Shown: in pieces, positions 16,740 to 24,935 of the stretch
How positions within the stretch are numbered: the first letter of the stretch is position 1
How the letters are laid out: every line of letters starts with the position of its first letter
Assembly (NCBI GenBank): GCA_964408455.1
Contig: CAYOZN010000017.1
Location: 46,708-110,707, forward strand
Length of the DNA stretch: 64,000 nucleotides
Direction: 5' to 3'
From: CAYOZN01 sp964408455
Lineage (GTDB): Bacteria; Planctomycetota; Phycisphaerae; UBA1845; UTPLA1
Notes under the pieces: generated by a model
The model's database searches: none
What the model saw: the letters and a program-made list of their open reading frames with translations, nothing else
What the model was told of the DNA's origin: nothing
Program-made: the position numbers and the translations under genes

Positions 16740-18848
16740 CTACTCGTTACCGCGATTGCCGCCGTAGTTGCGCTCGATGCGCTCGCTCCAGTTCGGATCG
16801 GCCATGTCCGGCCAGTTGTTCTTGTCAAAGCCGTCGGCCTTGTCCAGCGTCTGGGCGTCGATATTGACGACGATGGATTCATAGTCCTGCGCGAGCCGCA
16901 GCGAATCCCAGGGAATCGCGAACAGGTCATCGCCGACACCGAGGATGCCGCCGGATGAGAGCACGCCGTACAGAATGCGCCCGGTGTCCGGATCGACGAC
17001 GATCTCGTGCAGTTCGCCGAGGTCTTCGTTCTGCGGATTGCGCACGTCCTTGCCGAGCATGTCGGAGGCCTTCTGCCAGCGCCTGGGCTCCTGCGATGCG
17101 CCGGCCTGTCCGCCGCCGGTGCGGATCACGCGGTCGCGCCGCACGTCCGATGCCGGGCGCCTGGCACCTTCGGCGGATTCGTCTCGCGAACTGTCCCGCG
17201 CCGTGAAGGCATCGCGGCCGCCGCGGCCGGTCTGCCAGTCCGGGCGAATGCCGAAGGACTGATACAGCCTGGTCAAGTAGGTTTCCTCTGCCATATTGGG
17301 CCATTCGTTCTGGGCAAAGCCGCCGGCGCGCTCGATTTCGTCCTTCTGGTACTCGAGCGTCATGGCTTCGTAGTCGGGGGCGAGCTCAATCAGGCGAAAT
17401 GGCACGGCATACAGGTCTTTTTCATGGCCGAGGTTGTCCTCGAAGTTAATCACGGCCAGCGTAACGCGTCCGGCGTCGGGATCGATCACGAGGTCCTCGA
17501 TATCGCCCAGCTCGCGATCATCCGACTTGGCGCGTACCGGCTTCTGCCGCAGATCGGAGATCTTCTGCCAGCGCTGCGCATCGCCAAATTCGGATCGCGC
17601 ACCCTGGTCCGCACCCATGCGATCCCGCGCCGCACTGCTGCGGCTGCCACGATAGGAGCGCTCGCTGCCGCGGTAGGAGTCGCCGCCGGAATCATCCTGG
17701 AAGCGATCCTGGCCGCCGCGTCGACGCTGATCCTGCTCGTCGCCCCAGCGTTGATCGTCGCTGCCGCGACCATCGTCCTGAAACGTTCCGCCCTGAATCC
17801 ACCGATCTTCACCGTATTCACGCGTATCGCCGTGCTGGCGATCCTCATAGCTGGTGTCGGTGCCGGAGCGATCCCGGCGGACCATGCGATCTCGATTGCC
17901 GCTGCGCGACCAGCCGCCCTGATCGTTTTCAGAGAATCGACCGCCATCCCGATCCCGGCGCATGCCGCTTTGATCAAATCCGCGATCGCCGAATCCTCGC
18001 TCGTTCATGCGGCCTCCGTCGCGGGCAAACATGGAGCCGAGAAAGGCGCTGCGGCCGAATGCGAATTCGGGCATTCGCTTGAGCGCCAGCACTTCGCCGG
18101 ACTCGGCGCTGATGACCACCTCTGCGAAATCATTGGGGACAGTGCAGACGATCAGGCCGACCGGCTGCGAATCTTCAATCTTCTGGAGCTGGTCCATCGA
18201 CATCTTCGGCTGCTGCATCTGAGCGCCGAGTTGACCCGGCTGATTCATCTGGCCGGTGCCCTGCTGGCCGGACTGGGTGCCTGTCTGATTAGTCTGGGTG
18301 CCGGGCTGTTGCTGGCCGGTTTGAGTGCCGGTCTGGCCCGTCTGAGTACCGGTGCCGGTCTGGGAGCCGCTGGAGGTTCCGGTTTGCGTGCCTGACGTGC
18401 CGGACTGCGTTCCGGTTGTGCTGCCGGTCTGCGTTCCCGTGGCGCTACCGGACTGGAGGCTGCCGGGCGTCTGGCTGGTGCCCGCGCCCTGGCCGCTCGG
18501 CGTCTGACCGGGCTGATTCTGATTCTGCCCGGTGTCCAATCCCTGGTTTTGATTCTGGTTCTGGCCGCGTCCCTGCGTATCCATCATCTGTGCCTGTCGC
18601 AGGACCTGGTCGCGCACGCGCTCGAATTCGAGCACCGTGGCCGAGACGCATTTGCCACCGGTAATCTGCTCGGCCTTCTGGATCATCTGGGGCAGCGTCA
18701 TGGTGGCACGGGTGAGCATCTGCCGCATGTCTTCGCTGGTCTGGCGCTGCTGCGAATTGCGCGAGAACTGTGCGAAGGCAGTCAGCGAACCCAGCCCGAT
18801 TGCGCCCATTGAAATCAGTGTGAACAATGATCGGCTTCGGAATCTCAT
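16740..18848 (-). CDS. Exported protein with two PRC-barrel domains and a GTQTG repeat linker
   Basis: A 702-residue secreted protein. Signal peptide (SLFTLISMGAIGLGSLTAFA), then a helical domain with MIQKAEQITGGKCVSATVLE (about 50-90). A linker of about 100 residues (105-205) is built from GTQTG/GTQSG repeats. A second domain follows (KIEDSQPVGLIVCTVPNDFA), then an Arg/Asp/Ser-rich region, then two PRC-barrels (about 430-530 and 590-690), each opening with RWQK(I/A)SD and containing DLVIDPDAGRV or EIVVDPDTGRI. PRC-barrels bind protein or nucleic-acid partners; the role here is unknown. A shorter paralogue is at 31151-32776 with the same order of domains, so this is a lineage family. The upstream ribosome site is GAGGAG. 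Confidence 0.85.
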   Translation of the reverse strand: MRFRSRSLFTLISMGAIGLGSLTAFAQFSRNSQQRQTSEDMRQMLTRATMTLPQMIQKAEQITGGKCVSATVLEFERVRDQVLRQAQMMDTQGRGQNQNQNQGLDTGQNQNQPGQTPSGQGAGTSQTPGSLQSGSATGTQTGSTTGTQSGTSGTQTGTSSGSQTGTGTQTGQTGTQTGQQQPGTQTNQTGTQSGQQGTGQMNQPGQLGAQMQQPKMSMDQLQKIEDSQPVGLIVCTVPNDFAEVVISAESGEVLALKRMPEFAFGRSAFLGSMFARDGGRMNERGFGDRGFDQSGMRRDRDGGRFSENDQGGWSRSGNRDRMVRRDRSGTDTSYEDRQHGDTREYGEDRWIQGGTFQDDGRGSDDQRWGDEQDQRRRGGQDRFQDDSGGDSYRGSERSYRGSRSSAARDRMGADQGARSEFGDAQRWQKISDLRQKPVRAKSDDRELGDIEDLVIDPDAGRVTLAVINFEDNLGHEKDLYAVPFRLIELAPDYEAMTLEYQKDEIERAGGFAQNEWPNMAEETYLTRLYQSFGIRPDWQTGRGGRDAFTARDSSRDESAEGARRPASDVRRDRVIRTGGGQAGASQEPRRWQKASDMLGKDVRNPQNEDLGELHEIVVDPDTGRILYGVLSSGGILGVGDDLFAIPWDSLRLAQDYESIVVNIDAQTLDKADGFDKNNWPDMADPNWSERIERNYGGNRGNE

Positions 18849-19455
18849 CTCGATGCACTCCTCGTCATATATCGCGTCTGCGAAGACAGTAGCAACCTAC
18901 AAGTGCAGCGCCACTGCGGCGCCGCCCTGTAATTAACTGGTCGAAAATGGTCTGGCGTTTAATGTTATCCCGCAGCAGTTGCGGTCCACTGAATGATGGG
19001 TGAATTCGACGTCAGCCGCGCGTCTGCCGCTTCATGAATTGGAGGCTTTGTCTGGTTCACGCCACTGCGTGTCGAGCGCTCTCACTCATCGTGCATTGCA
19101 ACCTGCATGGGGATGAAACCTGTCCGGATCTGGAGCCGATGCAAGTGCGCCTTTTCAGTCAGCGAAGAAAAAACTACCGGACGCCCGTCATCGTGTGGCG
19201 GGGAGAGGGAGAGGACGCGGGCGCCCGGTACTCAATGCTCGTTCGTCAGCGGAAACGCGCCCCGTGGTGTTGCGGGCTCCGCGAGCGTACCCATCAGAAT
19301 GCCAGCGCTGGTGTCCACCCGCCGGCACTGAGTTCGTCACGCATTCAGGACGAAGGGTAAACCCAGCGCCTGTTGCACAGATACCGCCCAGCTAAATTCC
19401 CGGAAAGCTGCTGTTCCGTCTGTACGGACGGCCCGGCGCACATGTGCCGCAGCGA
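18849..19455. other. Intergenic region without a convincing gene
   Basis: About 600 bases between the PRC-barrel gene and a small basic protein gene. Plus-strand frames between 19034 and 19395 lack ribosome sites and have skewed, non-protein-like composition. The promoter of the PRC-barrel gene should lie near 18860-18900; a TTGCTA/TATATG pair with an 18-base spacer on the minus strand (18866-18895) is a weak candidate. Confidence 0.45.
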
Positions 19456-19617
19456 TCATCTTTTCTTTGACTTCGTCCGACCCTCTTCCCGGCGCTGTTT
19501 GTTGACAGTCGCGGCAGCGATCCGCTTGGCAGTTTTGGTCGAACGACCTCTCTTTTTGCTGCTTGCCTTGATCTTTTCGTACTGCCGATCGTCCTTCTTG
19601 CTCCAGGCTTTTGGCAT
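19456..19617 (-). CDS. Small basic MPKAWSKKD-type protein (53 aa)
   Basis: A 53-residue, highly basic protein opening MPKAWSKKDDRQYEKIKASS and containing AKRIAAATVNKQRREEGRTK. This pattern (W-S-K-K-D-x-R-Q-Y-E-K-I-K then A-A-x-T-V-N-K) matches a widespread family of short proteins annotated variously as plasmid-stabilisation or Rho-termination-like, often beside stress genes. The actual function is not established. AAGGGA lies 7 bases before ATG 19617. It is 143 bases past the end of ligD and in the same direction, so it may be the last gene of that unit. Confidence 0.8.
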   Translation of the reverse strand: MPKAWSKKDDRQYEKIKASSKKRGRSTKTAKRIAAATVNKQRREEGRTKSKKR

Positions 19618-19760
19618 CGAAATTCCCTTGGTGTCACGGGGTTTTGCGAGCCGCCCGCACGCCGGGCGAATTTTCGGCGTCGCACAACCGTCAGGAGCTT
19701 ACGCGCAACGGATAAAGTGGCCCTGAATGCGCGATAATCCGTCGCACATGCGCCGGCAGT

Positions 19761-22442
19761 TCACGCCTTCGCGCCAGCATCGATGCCGACTTTCGCAAGC
19801 ACCTGGCGGGAGAGGACGCGTCGCGCCTTGTCAAAGTCACGCCACGGGCACCCTGTCCGGCGCAGCCGCCCCGGCACGGTCGCAAGGGTGTGTTCCCCGG
19901 GCGATTCCAGCCGCCGCAGCGCACGCCATGAGACCGGCGTTGAAATCGGCGCCCCCGGCCGGGCTCGGGTGGAATACGGCAATACACACGTGGAACCGCG
20001 CCCGTTCCGCAGGTAATCGATGTAGATCTTCCCCTTGCGCAGCGAGCGTGTCATCTTGCTGACATATTGATCCGGCGCCGACGTGGTAATCAATTTGCTC
20101 AAAGCCTCGGCAAAGTCACGCGACTGGGTCCACGTCGCGGCGGGACGCAGGGGCACGACGACGTGCAGCCCCTTGCCGCCCGACGTTTTGACGAAGCTGG
20201 CCAGGCCGCAGCGTTCCAGCGCGTCGCGCACCAGAAAGGCGGTGTCAACCGTACGGTTCCACGGCACGCCCTCGCCGGGGTCCAGATCGAAAATGACCAT
20301 GTCGGGACGCTCCAGATCGTTCGCCCGGCTCAGCCAGCCGTGAATTTCCAGGGTGCTCATCTGCGCCAGGCCGACCAGACCATCCGCGCGATTGACGACC
20401 GGGTACTTGCCGCGCTTGGACTTCTCCGCGACTTCGACCGTTTCCACCGAAGCGGGAAAGCCATGCGAAATGTGCTTCTGGTGAAAGCACTCGCCTGCCG
20501 TACCCTCCGGGCAGCGCACCAGCATCAGCGGCCGGTTTCCGGCATGGGGCAGCATGTATTCGGCGACGGCTTCGTAATAACGCGCGAGGTCCTCCTTGGT
20601 GATGGACGATTGGGGGTAGAGGACGCGGCCGGGATGTGTGACTGTCACACCGGCGACGATCACGCGGCCACTCTTCTCCTGCGAGTTGCCCGTAGTCCGC
20701 CCGCCGCTTTTCTTCTTACGCGTTGATTGCGTCGTTCTCTTCGATTGCCGGATGGTCTTACGTTCCTGCGCTTTCGCACGCGCCGTAGCCTTGCCGCCCT
20801 GGTCTGGATCGATCGCCACTTCTGAGCGTACCTCCCTTGGCGGCTTGTCCAGCCGCAGTCCCTGAAACGTGGGATGGCGAAGGCGACCGTCTTCCGTCAT
20901 CGAGTGATAACCCACCTCCGCGACGAGGTTCGGCCGCACCCAGTGTACATCCCTGGCCTCCGCGCCTTTTGGCGGATTGTGAAACGGCGGCGCGCTTTGC
21001 TCGAGGGCGGCCAGCCGGCGGTGCATCGAGTCGAGCGTCGCATCGTCGAAACCGGTTCCGACGCGGCCGCAATAACGAAGGTGGCCGTTGTCGTGAAAGC
21101 CGACGAGCAGTGCGCCGAAGCCGGCCCGCGAACCCTGCGGCTCTGTGAACCCACCGATGACGAACTCGCGGCGCGCAGAACACTTTACCTTGAACCAGTC
21201 CCTTGTGCGCCGCGAGACGTACGGCGCGTCGCTTCGTTTGAAGATCAGACCTTCCTGACCCGCGTCGCATGCGGCCTGCATTGCCTCCGCACCGTCTCCG
21301 GAGGCGTGTTCACTGAATTGCAGCGTCTGCCCGCTGTCCGCCGCATCGCAGATCTGCTTCAGCACGGCCTTGCGCTCGGTGAGCGGCGCCGCGCGGATGT
21401 CATACCCTTCGCAGTACAGCAGATCGAATACCACGTACACGAGTCTGGGACGCGCCGGCGTCTGCATCATTTGTTGCAGCGCCTGGAAATCCGACAGGCC
21501 CGACCGGTTCAATACGACCACTTCGCCATCCAGAATGGCGCGTCGGACCGGCAGCCGCTGCACCGCCTCCGCGACGGGCGCAAACTTGTCCGCGAGGTTC
21601 CTGCGATTTCTCGTCCACAAGCCTACGCCGGACGAATCGCGTACGGCGATGATCCGGTAGCCGTCGTACTTGATTTCGAATACCCAGGAGCCGGTCGCCG
21701 GCGGCTCCTTTGCCAGCGTGGCGAGCTGGGGGGCGATCCACTGCGGCTGTTCGCTCTTGTGCGAATTTGGGAGCCTTTCGATCGCGCGACGAATATCGCG
21801 GGCCTTCGTCGCGCCATTTGCGTTTGCGCGCCCGCGCGTGGTGCGCCGGGCGGACGGTCGGCGTGGCCGAGAGTTTCCCCGCAGTTCCACAATGTCCCGC
21901 CCCGTCTTGACGCTCTTCGGCTCTTCATCCAGAAGCGCGCGATCGCTGCCCGGCCGGGCGAACTCATCGTCGGACTTCAATAGCAGCCATTCATTCTTCT
22001 CCGCATCGTCGCGCGGCTTCATCCGCACCAGCTGCCACTGGCCCTTCAGCTTCCGGCCATCCAGTTCAAACTTCAGATGTCCTTTTCGGAAGCCACGCTC
22101 GACATCTTCCAGCGGCTGCCAGCGGCCGCGGTCCCAGAGCAGAATCTCGCCAGCGCCGTATTCGCCTTCTGGAATCGTGCCTTCGAATTCCCCGTACTCG
22201 AGGGGATGGTCTTCGACTTCGATAGCGAGGGTGCGAACCGCGGGATCGAGGCTGGGTCCCTTGGGAACGGCCCAGCTCTTGAGCACGCCGGCGTATTCCA
22301 GCCGCAGATCGTAATGCAGCCGGCGCGCCGCATGCTTGTGCACCACGAAGTGCAGTTCCCGGCTTGCGCGATGAACCCTGCCGCGCGGTTCTTGCGTCTT
22401 GCGGAAATCACGCCTTCGACGGTAGGCCGACAGCCCTCCCAC
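19761..22442 (-). CDS. ligD: DNA ligase D (phosphoesterase-ligase-polymerase)
   Basis: An 893-residue NHEJ enzyme that processes and seals double-strand breaks with Ku. Domain order is 3'-phosphoesterase (about 20-170; LHFVVHKHAARRLHYDLRLE), ATP-dependent ligase (about 225-540; FEIKYDGYRI with adenylated Lys258), a basic linker, and primase/polymerase (about 600-880; FDLDPGEG with Asp719 and Asp721 as metal ligands, plus SGGKGLHVVVPL). The start is GTG 22442, supported by GAGGAGG 5 bases upstream. Ku lies directly upstream, 59 bases away, forming an NHEJ operon. A small hairpin (22473-22490) sits in that gap. Confidence 0.95.
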   Translation of the reverse strand: MGGLSAYRRRRDFRKTQEPRGRVHRASRELHFVVHKHAARRLHYDLRLEYAGVLKSWAVPKGPSLDPAVRTLAIEVEDHPLEYGEFEGTIPEGEYGAGEILLWDRGRWQPLEDVERGFRKGHLKFELDGRKLKGQWQLVRMKPRDDAEKNEWLLLKSDDEFARPGSDRALLDEEPKSVKTGRDIVELRGNSRPRRPSARRTTRGRANANGATKARDIRRAIERLPNSHKSEQPQWIAPQLATLAKEPPATGSWVFEIKYDGYRIIAVRDSSGVGLWTRNRRNLADKFAPVAEAVQRLPVRRAILDGEVVVLNRSGLSDFQALQQMMQTPARPRLVYVVFDLLYCEGYDIRAAPLTERKAVLKQICDAADSGQTLQFSEHASGDGAEAMQAACDAGQEGLIFKRSDAPYVSRRTRDWFKVKCSARREFVIGGFTEPQGSRAGFGALLVGFHDNGHLRYCGRVGTGFDDATLDSMHRRLAALEQSAPPFHNPPKGAEARDVHWVRPNLVAEVGYHSMTEDGRLRHPTFQGLRLDKPPREVRSEVAIDPDQGGKATARAKAQERKTIRQSKRTTQSTRKKKSGGRTTGNSQEKSGRVIVAGVTVTHPGRVLYPQSSITKEDLARYYEAVAEYMLPHAGNRPLMLVRCPEGTAGECFHQKHISHGFPASVETVEVAEKSKRGKYPVVNRADGLVGLAQMSTLEIHGWLSRANDLERPDMVIFDLDPGEGVPWNRTVDTAFLVRDALERCGLASFVKTSGGKGLHVVVPLRPAATWTQSRDFAEALSKLITTSAPDQYVSKMTRSLRKGKIYIDYLRNGRGSTCVLPYSTRARPGAPISTPVSWRALRRLESPGEHTLATVPGRLRRTGCPWRDFDKARRVLSRQVLAKVGIDAGAKA

Positions 22443-22501
22443 GCATGCCTCCTCGGCATTTGGCTAATGACCGCCTGCCTGATTGCAGGCTGCGACGCGC
22501 G

Positions 22502-23392
22502 TCAGCCGGCGGCCTTGCGGCGCGTCGTCTTTACGCGACGGGCCGACGTCGCCTTGCCCTTGCCCCGCGCGCCGCCTTTCTTCAGACTTTTCTGAAGCAG
22601 ATCGGTGATGTTGATGATCCGGCCGACATCTTCCTCGAGCGGCTCATCGGGTTCGGGAGGCGTGACGCCGCCGGATTTGGCCTTCTTCTCGATCCACTTC
22701 AGGAGGGCAGCCTTATACTGGTCCTTGTACTCGCGCGGGTTCCATTTGCCGCCCATCGAGTCTATGAGCTGGATGGCCATGTCCACGTCCCTGGTGCTGA
22801 TGTCCAACTGCTTCAACCGCGACGATGGCAGGTCTTCGGGCGCCTCGCGAATCTCCTGGTGAAAGCGCAACAGGTCCAGGCACAGCGCGTCGCCTTCAAC
22901 CCGCAAGGCGGACAGATATTCGCGCGTTCGGATCACAACGCGGGCAATGCCGATCTTGCGCGTCCGCTTCAAGGCCTCCCGCAGCAGCGCGTAGCCCTTA
23001 TCGCCCTTCTTGTCGGGGGCGAGGTAGTACGGCGTCTCGTAATAAATCGGGCTGATTTCATGCTCGTCGACGAACTGCTCGATTTCCACCGCCCGCGTCG
23101 CTTCCACCGCGGCACGCTTGAAGTCCGCCTCGGTCACAACGATGTAGTTTTCATCCTCGTATTCGTAGGCCTTCACGATTTCGTTCCAGGGGACTTCCTC
23201 ACCGGACACTTCGTTGATGCGCTGATATTTAATGCGGGCGTGATCACGGCCATCGAGCAGCCGGAAGTGCAAATCGTCGCGCTTTTCGGCGGACAGGAGA
23301 ACGACCGGGACCTGCACCAGGCCGAATGTAATATGGCCGCGCCATATCGGGCGGCCGTTGTAGTTACGCTGGGCTTTTTCTTTTCTGGGCAT
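22502..23392 (-). CDS. ku: Ku protein, non-homologous end joining
   Basis: A 296-residue bacterial Ku. The core has WRGHITFGLVQVPVVLLSAE near residue 18, then LDGRDHARIKYQRI, VTEADFKRA, IEQFVDEHEISPIYYETPYY and YALLREALKRTRKIGIARVV, all family hallmarks. The C-terminal tail is Lys/Arg-rich (KKGGARGKGKATSARRVKTT), as in other Ku proteins that bind DNA and recruit LigD. As a homodimer it threads onto DNA ends. ATG 23392 begins the conserved MPRKEK N-terminus; an in-frame ATG at 23443 would add 17 non-conserved residues. It is upstream of and co-directional with ligD. Confidence 0.95.
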   Translation of the reverse strand: MPRKEKAQRNYNGRPIWRGHITFGLVQVPVVLLSAEKRDDLHFRLLDGRDHARIKYQRINEVSGEEVPWNEIVKAYEYEDENYIVVTEADFKRAAVEATRAVEIEQFVDEHEISPIYYETPYYLAPDKKGDKGYALLREALKRTRKIGIARVVIRTREYLSALRVEGDALCLDLLRFHQEIREAPEDLPSSRLKQLDISTRDVDMAIQLIDSMGGKWNPREYKDQYKAALLKWIEKKAKSGGVTPPEPDEPLEEDVGRIINITDLLQKSLKKGGARGKGKATSARRVKTTRRKAAG

Positions 23393-23427
23393 GTTGCAGT
23401 CCGCCGCAATATGGCTGGCTTTCCCAG

Positions 23428-24372
23428 CTAATTCAAATAGCACCCCCGGCTTAGGAACTGAACTTCCAGCAGATCGACGCCGATTTTGCTCGCGAGCCGT
23501 TCGCGGTACGTCAGGTGATCGTGAAACGTGGTGTCATTCAGCACGACCGCCAGGCCCGCCGCGAGGTCGTAGTCATCAATGCCGAAGGGCATCTGAACCA
23601 CCGTCGGACCGTCGAGCAGAATGATTGCATCACCGCAATGGGCGTACTGGTCCGTGGGCAACAATGCAATGGGATCGTCCCCGGAGACGATGCGACGAAT
23701 CGGCAGTGCAGAGAGCTTTTCGACGCCGATGGCATCTGTCACCTTGGGCTGTCCGAATGTCAGCACGTCCCGAACTACATAGCCATCCTGCGTCAGATAG
23801 GCCGCGAGGATGACGGCGGTCGCGCCGCCGAGCGAATAGCCGACAAGGCTCAGTTCCTGCCCCGGGGTCAATCTCGTGCTCACGTCCTGTCGGACGCTCA
23901 GCGCCGAGGTGCGAAAGCCCTCGTGCAGGGCAACGCCCAGTTCACCGTCCCAGACCATTCCCGTCATCAACGCCAGCTCTATGTTGGTGCGGTTGGTCGA
24001 GCCGGGCAGCGCGATGGTCGTCCCTGCATTGGGTGCATCTTCGATAATCGCGAATGTGAAGTCGGGCCCCTCCAGATGCCGGAATTCCATGGTCTGGGCG
24101 GCCTCCTGATGACGCAGGCGAAACTGCAACTCGTTCAGCGTGCCTTCGTTCACCGACGTGAGGTCCAGGACCAGTTCGCCGCGGCGGAGGACATTCTGGA
24201 AATCAACCGACTGGCTTGCCAGCGACAGCGCCGTGGGCTCCGGCGCACCGAGGCATATGCATGCTCCGGCGCACCAGGTCCCGACTAGGCAGATAAGAGC
24301 TGCGGCGCACGAGAGCTTGCCGACGCGCCCATTCCCAATCGGATGCAGCAATTTCGGGGAGGTAAAGCGCAT
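23428..24372 (-). CDS. Secreted lipase-like alpha/beta hydrolase (class 3)
   Basis: A 314-residue protein with an N-terminal export signal (KLSCAAALICLVGTWCAGAC). The hydrolase domain has the lipase class 3 layout: FAIIEDAPNAGTTIALPGS, then the nucleophile elbow LSLVGYSLGGATAVILA (Ser in GYSLGG), TFGQPKVTD, a likely Asp in VSGDDPIALLP, and His in TFHDHLTYRERL. This supports a serine esterase or lipase acting outside the cytoplasm; the substrate is unknown. ATG 24372 gives the signal peptide and has GGGGAAG upstream. It ends 35 bases before the ku start, an odd but possibly merely positional pairing. Confidence 0.8.
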   Translation of the reverse strand: MRFTSPKLLHPIGNGRVGKLSCAAALICLVGTWCAGACICLGAPEPTALSLASQSVDFQNVLRRGELVLDLTSVNEGTLNELQFRLRHQEAAQTMEFRHLEGPDFTFAIIEDAPNAGTTIALPGSTNRTNIELALMTGMVWDGELGVALHEGFRTSALSVRQDVSTRLTPGQELSLVGYSLGGATAVILAAYLTQDGYVVRDVLTFGQPKVTDAIGVEKLSALPIRRIVSGDDPIALLPTDQYAHCGDAIILLDGPTVVQMPFGIDDYDLAAGLAVVLNDTTFHDHLTYRERLASKIGVDLLEVQFLSRGCYLN

Positions 24373-24446
24373 AATTATCGCCACTTCCCCGGAAACGCAT
24401 GTGCTTGTCACGCGAGCGAATGGCGCCGCGTTATCCGCCCGCCAAC

Positions 24447-24632
24447 TCAGTCAACCACGGCTGGTGCATCTCCGAACAGTGCCATGAGTAGCAGCACGAC
24501 GAAAATGACGAGAAAAACGCCGAAGAGCACGCGAGCGATGGTCGCTGCGCCGGCGGCCACGCCACCGAATCCGAGGAGCGCCGCAATCAACGAGACCACC
24601 AGGAAAACCAATGCCCAGCCAAGAAGTGACAT
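24447..24632 (-). CDS. DUF1328 (YtjA-like) small membrane protein
   Basis: A 61-residue protein, nearly all hydrophobic, with two helices: MSLLGWALVFLVVSLIAALL then GFGGVAAGAATIARVLFGVF and LVIFVVLLLMALFG. The G-F-G-G-V-A-x-G-A-A-x-I-A-x-x-L-F motif is diagnostic of DUF1328/YtjA. Members are stress-associated inner-membrane proteins of unknown biochemistry. An AGGAGA ribosome site lies about 6 bases before ATG 24632. It sits between the lipase and the AI-2E permease, in line with the stress-gene character of the region. Confidence 0.93.
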   Translation of the reverse strand: MSLLGWALVFLVVSLIAALLGFGGVAAGAATIARVLFGVFLVIFVVLLLMALFGDAPAVVD

Positions 24633-24935
24633 AATCTTCTCCTGAACTGGACGCGATGCGTGCAAGCGCCGCGCCATAGACAATGTCCCGCACGAAACGA
24701 GACGGTTCCTGCAATACGACTGCAAATAGACGAAACAAGCGGCTTACCGGTTCAGTGTCTGGCTCGCTCAGCCAGGCGCCGCCCGTCGCAAACCGCAATG
24801 CAGCCCTGTTCAAAAGACCAGCCAACCGACGTTGCACGTTTCCGTGCACGTCTGAAGCTTTATAGGTTTGGCAGGTGTCGACCACCTAATGGCCGTTTGA
24901 GTTTGGGCTAAACAAGAAAACGGCGGATGCCTCGC
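24633..24935. other. Intergenic region with a small hairpin
   Basis: About 300 bases with no convincing gene. A near-perfect inverted repeat around TGCACG...CGTGCA (about 24828-24851) could fold in either strand. There is no T run, so its role as a terminator after the AI-2E gene is uncertain. Confidence 0.4.

Noticed and set aside
18233..18548. GTQTG repeat stretch as a mobile or CRISPR-like element
   Set aside because: It is an in-frame low-complexity linker of an exported PRC-barrel protein.
19034..19395. Short plus-strand frames in the 18.9-19.4 kb gap
   Set aside because: No ribosome site, many Cys/Arg residues scattered without pattern, and overlapping frames of similar quality.
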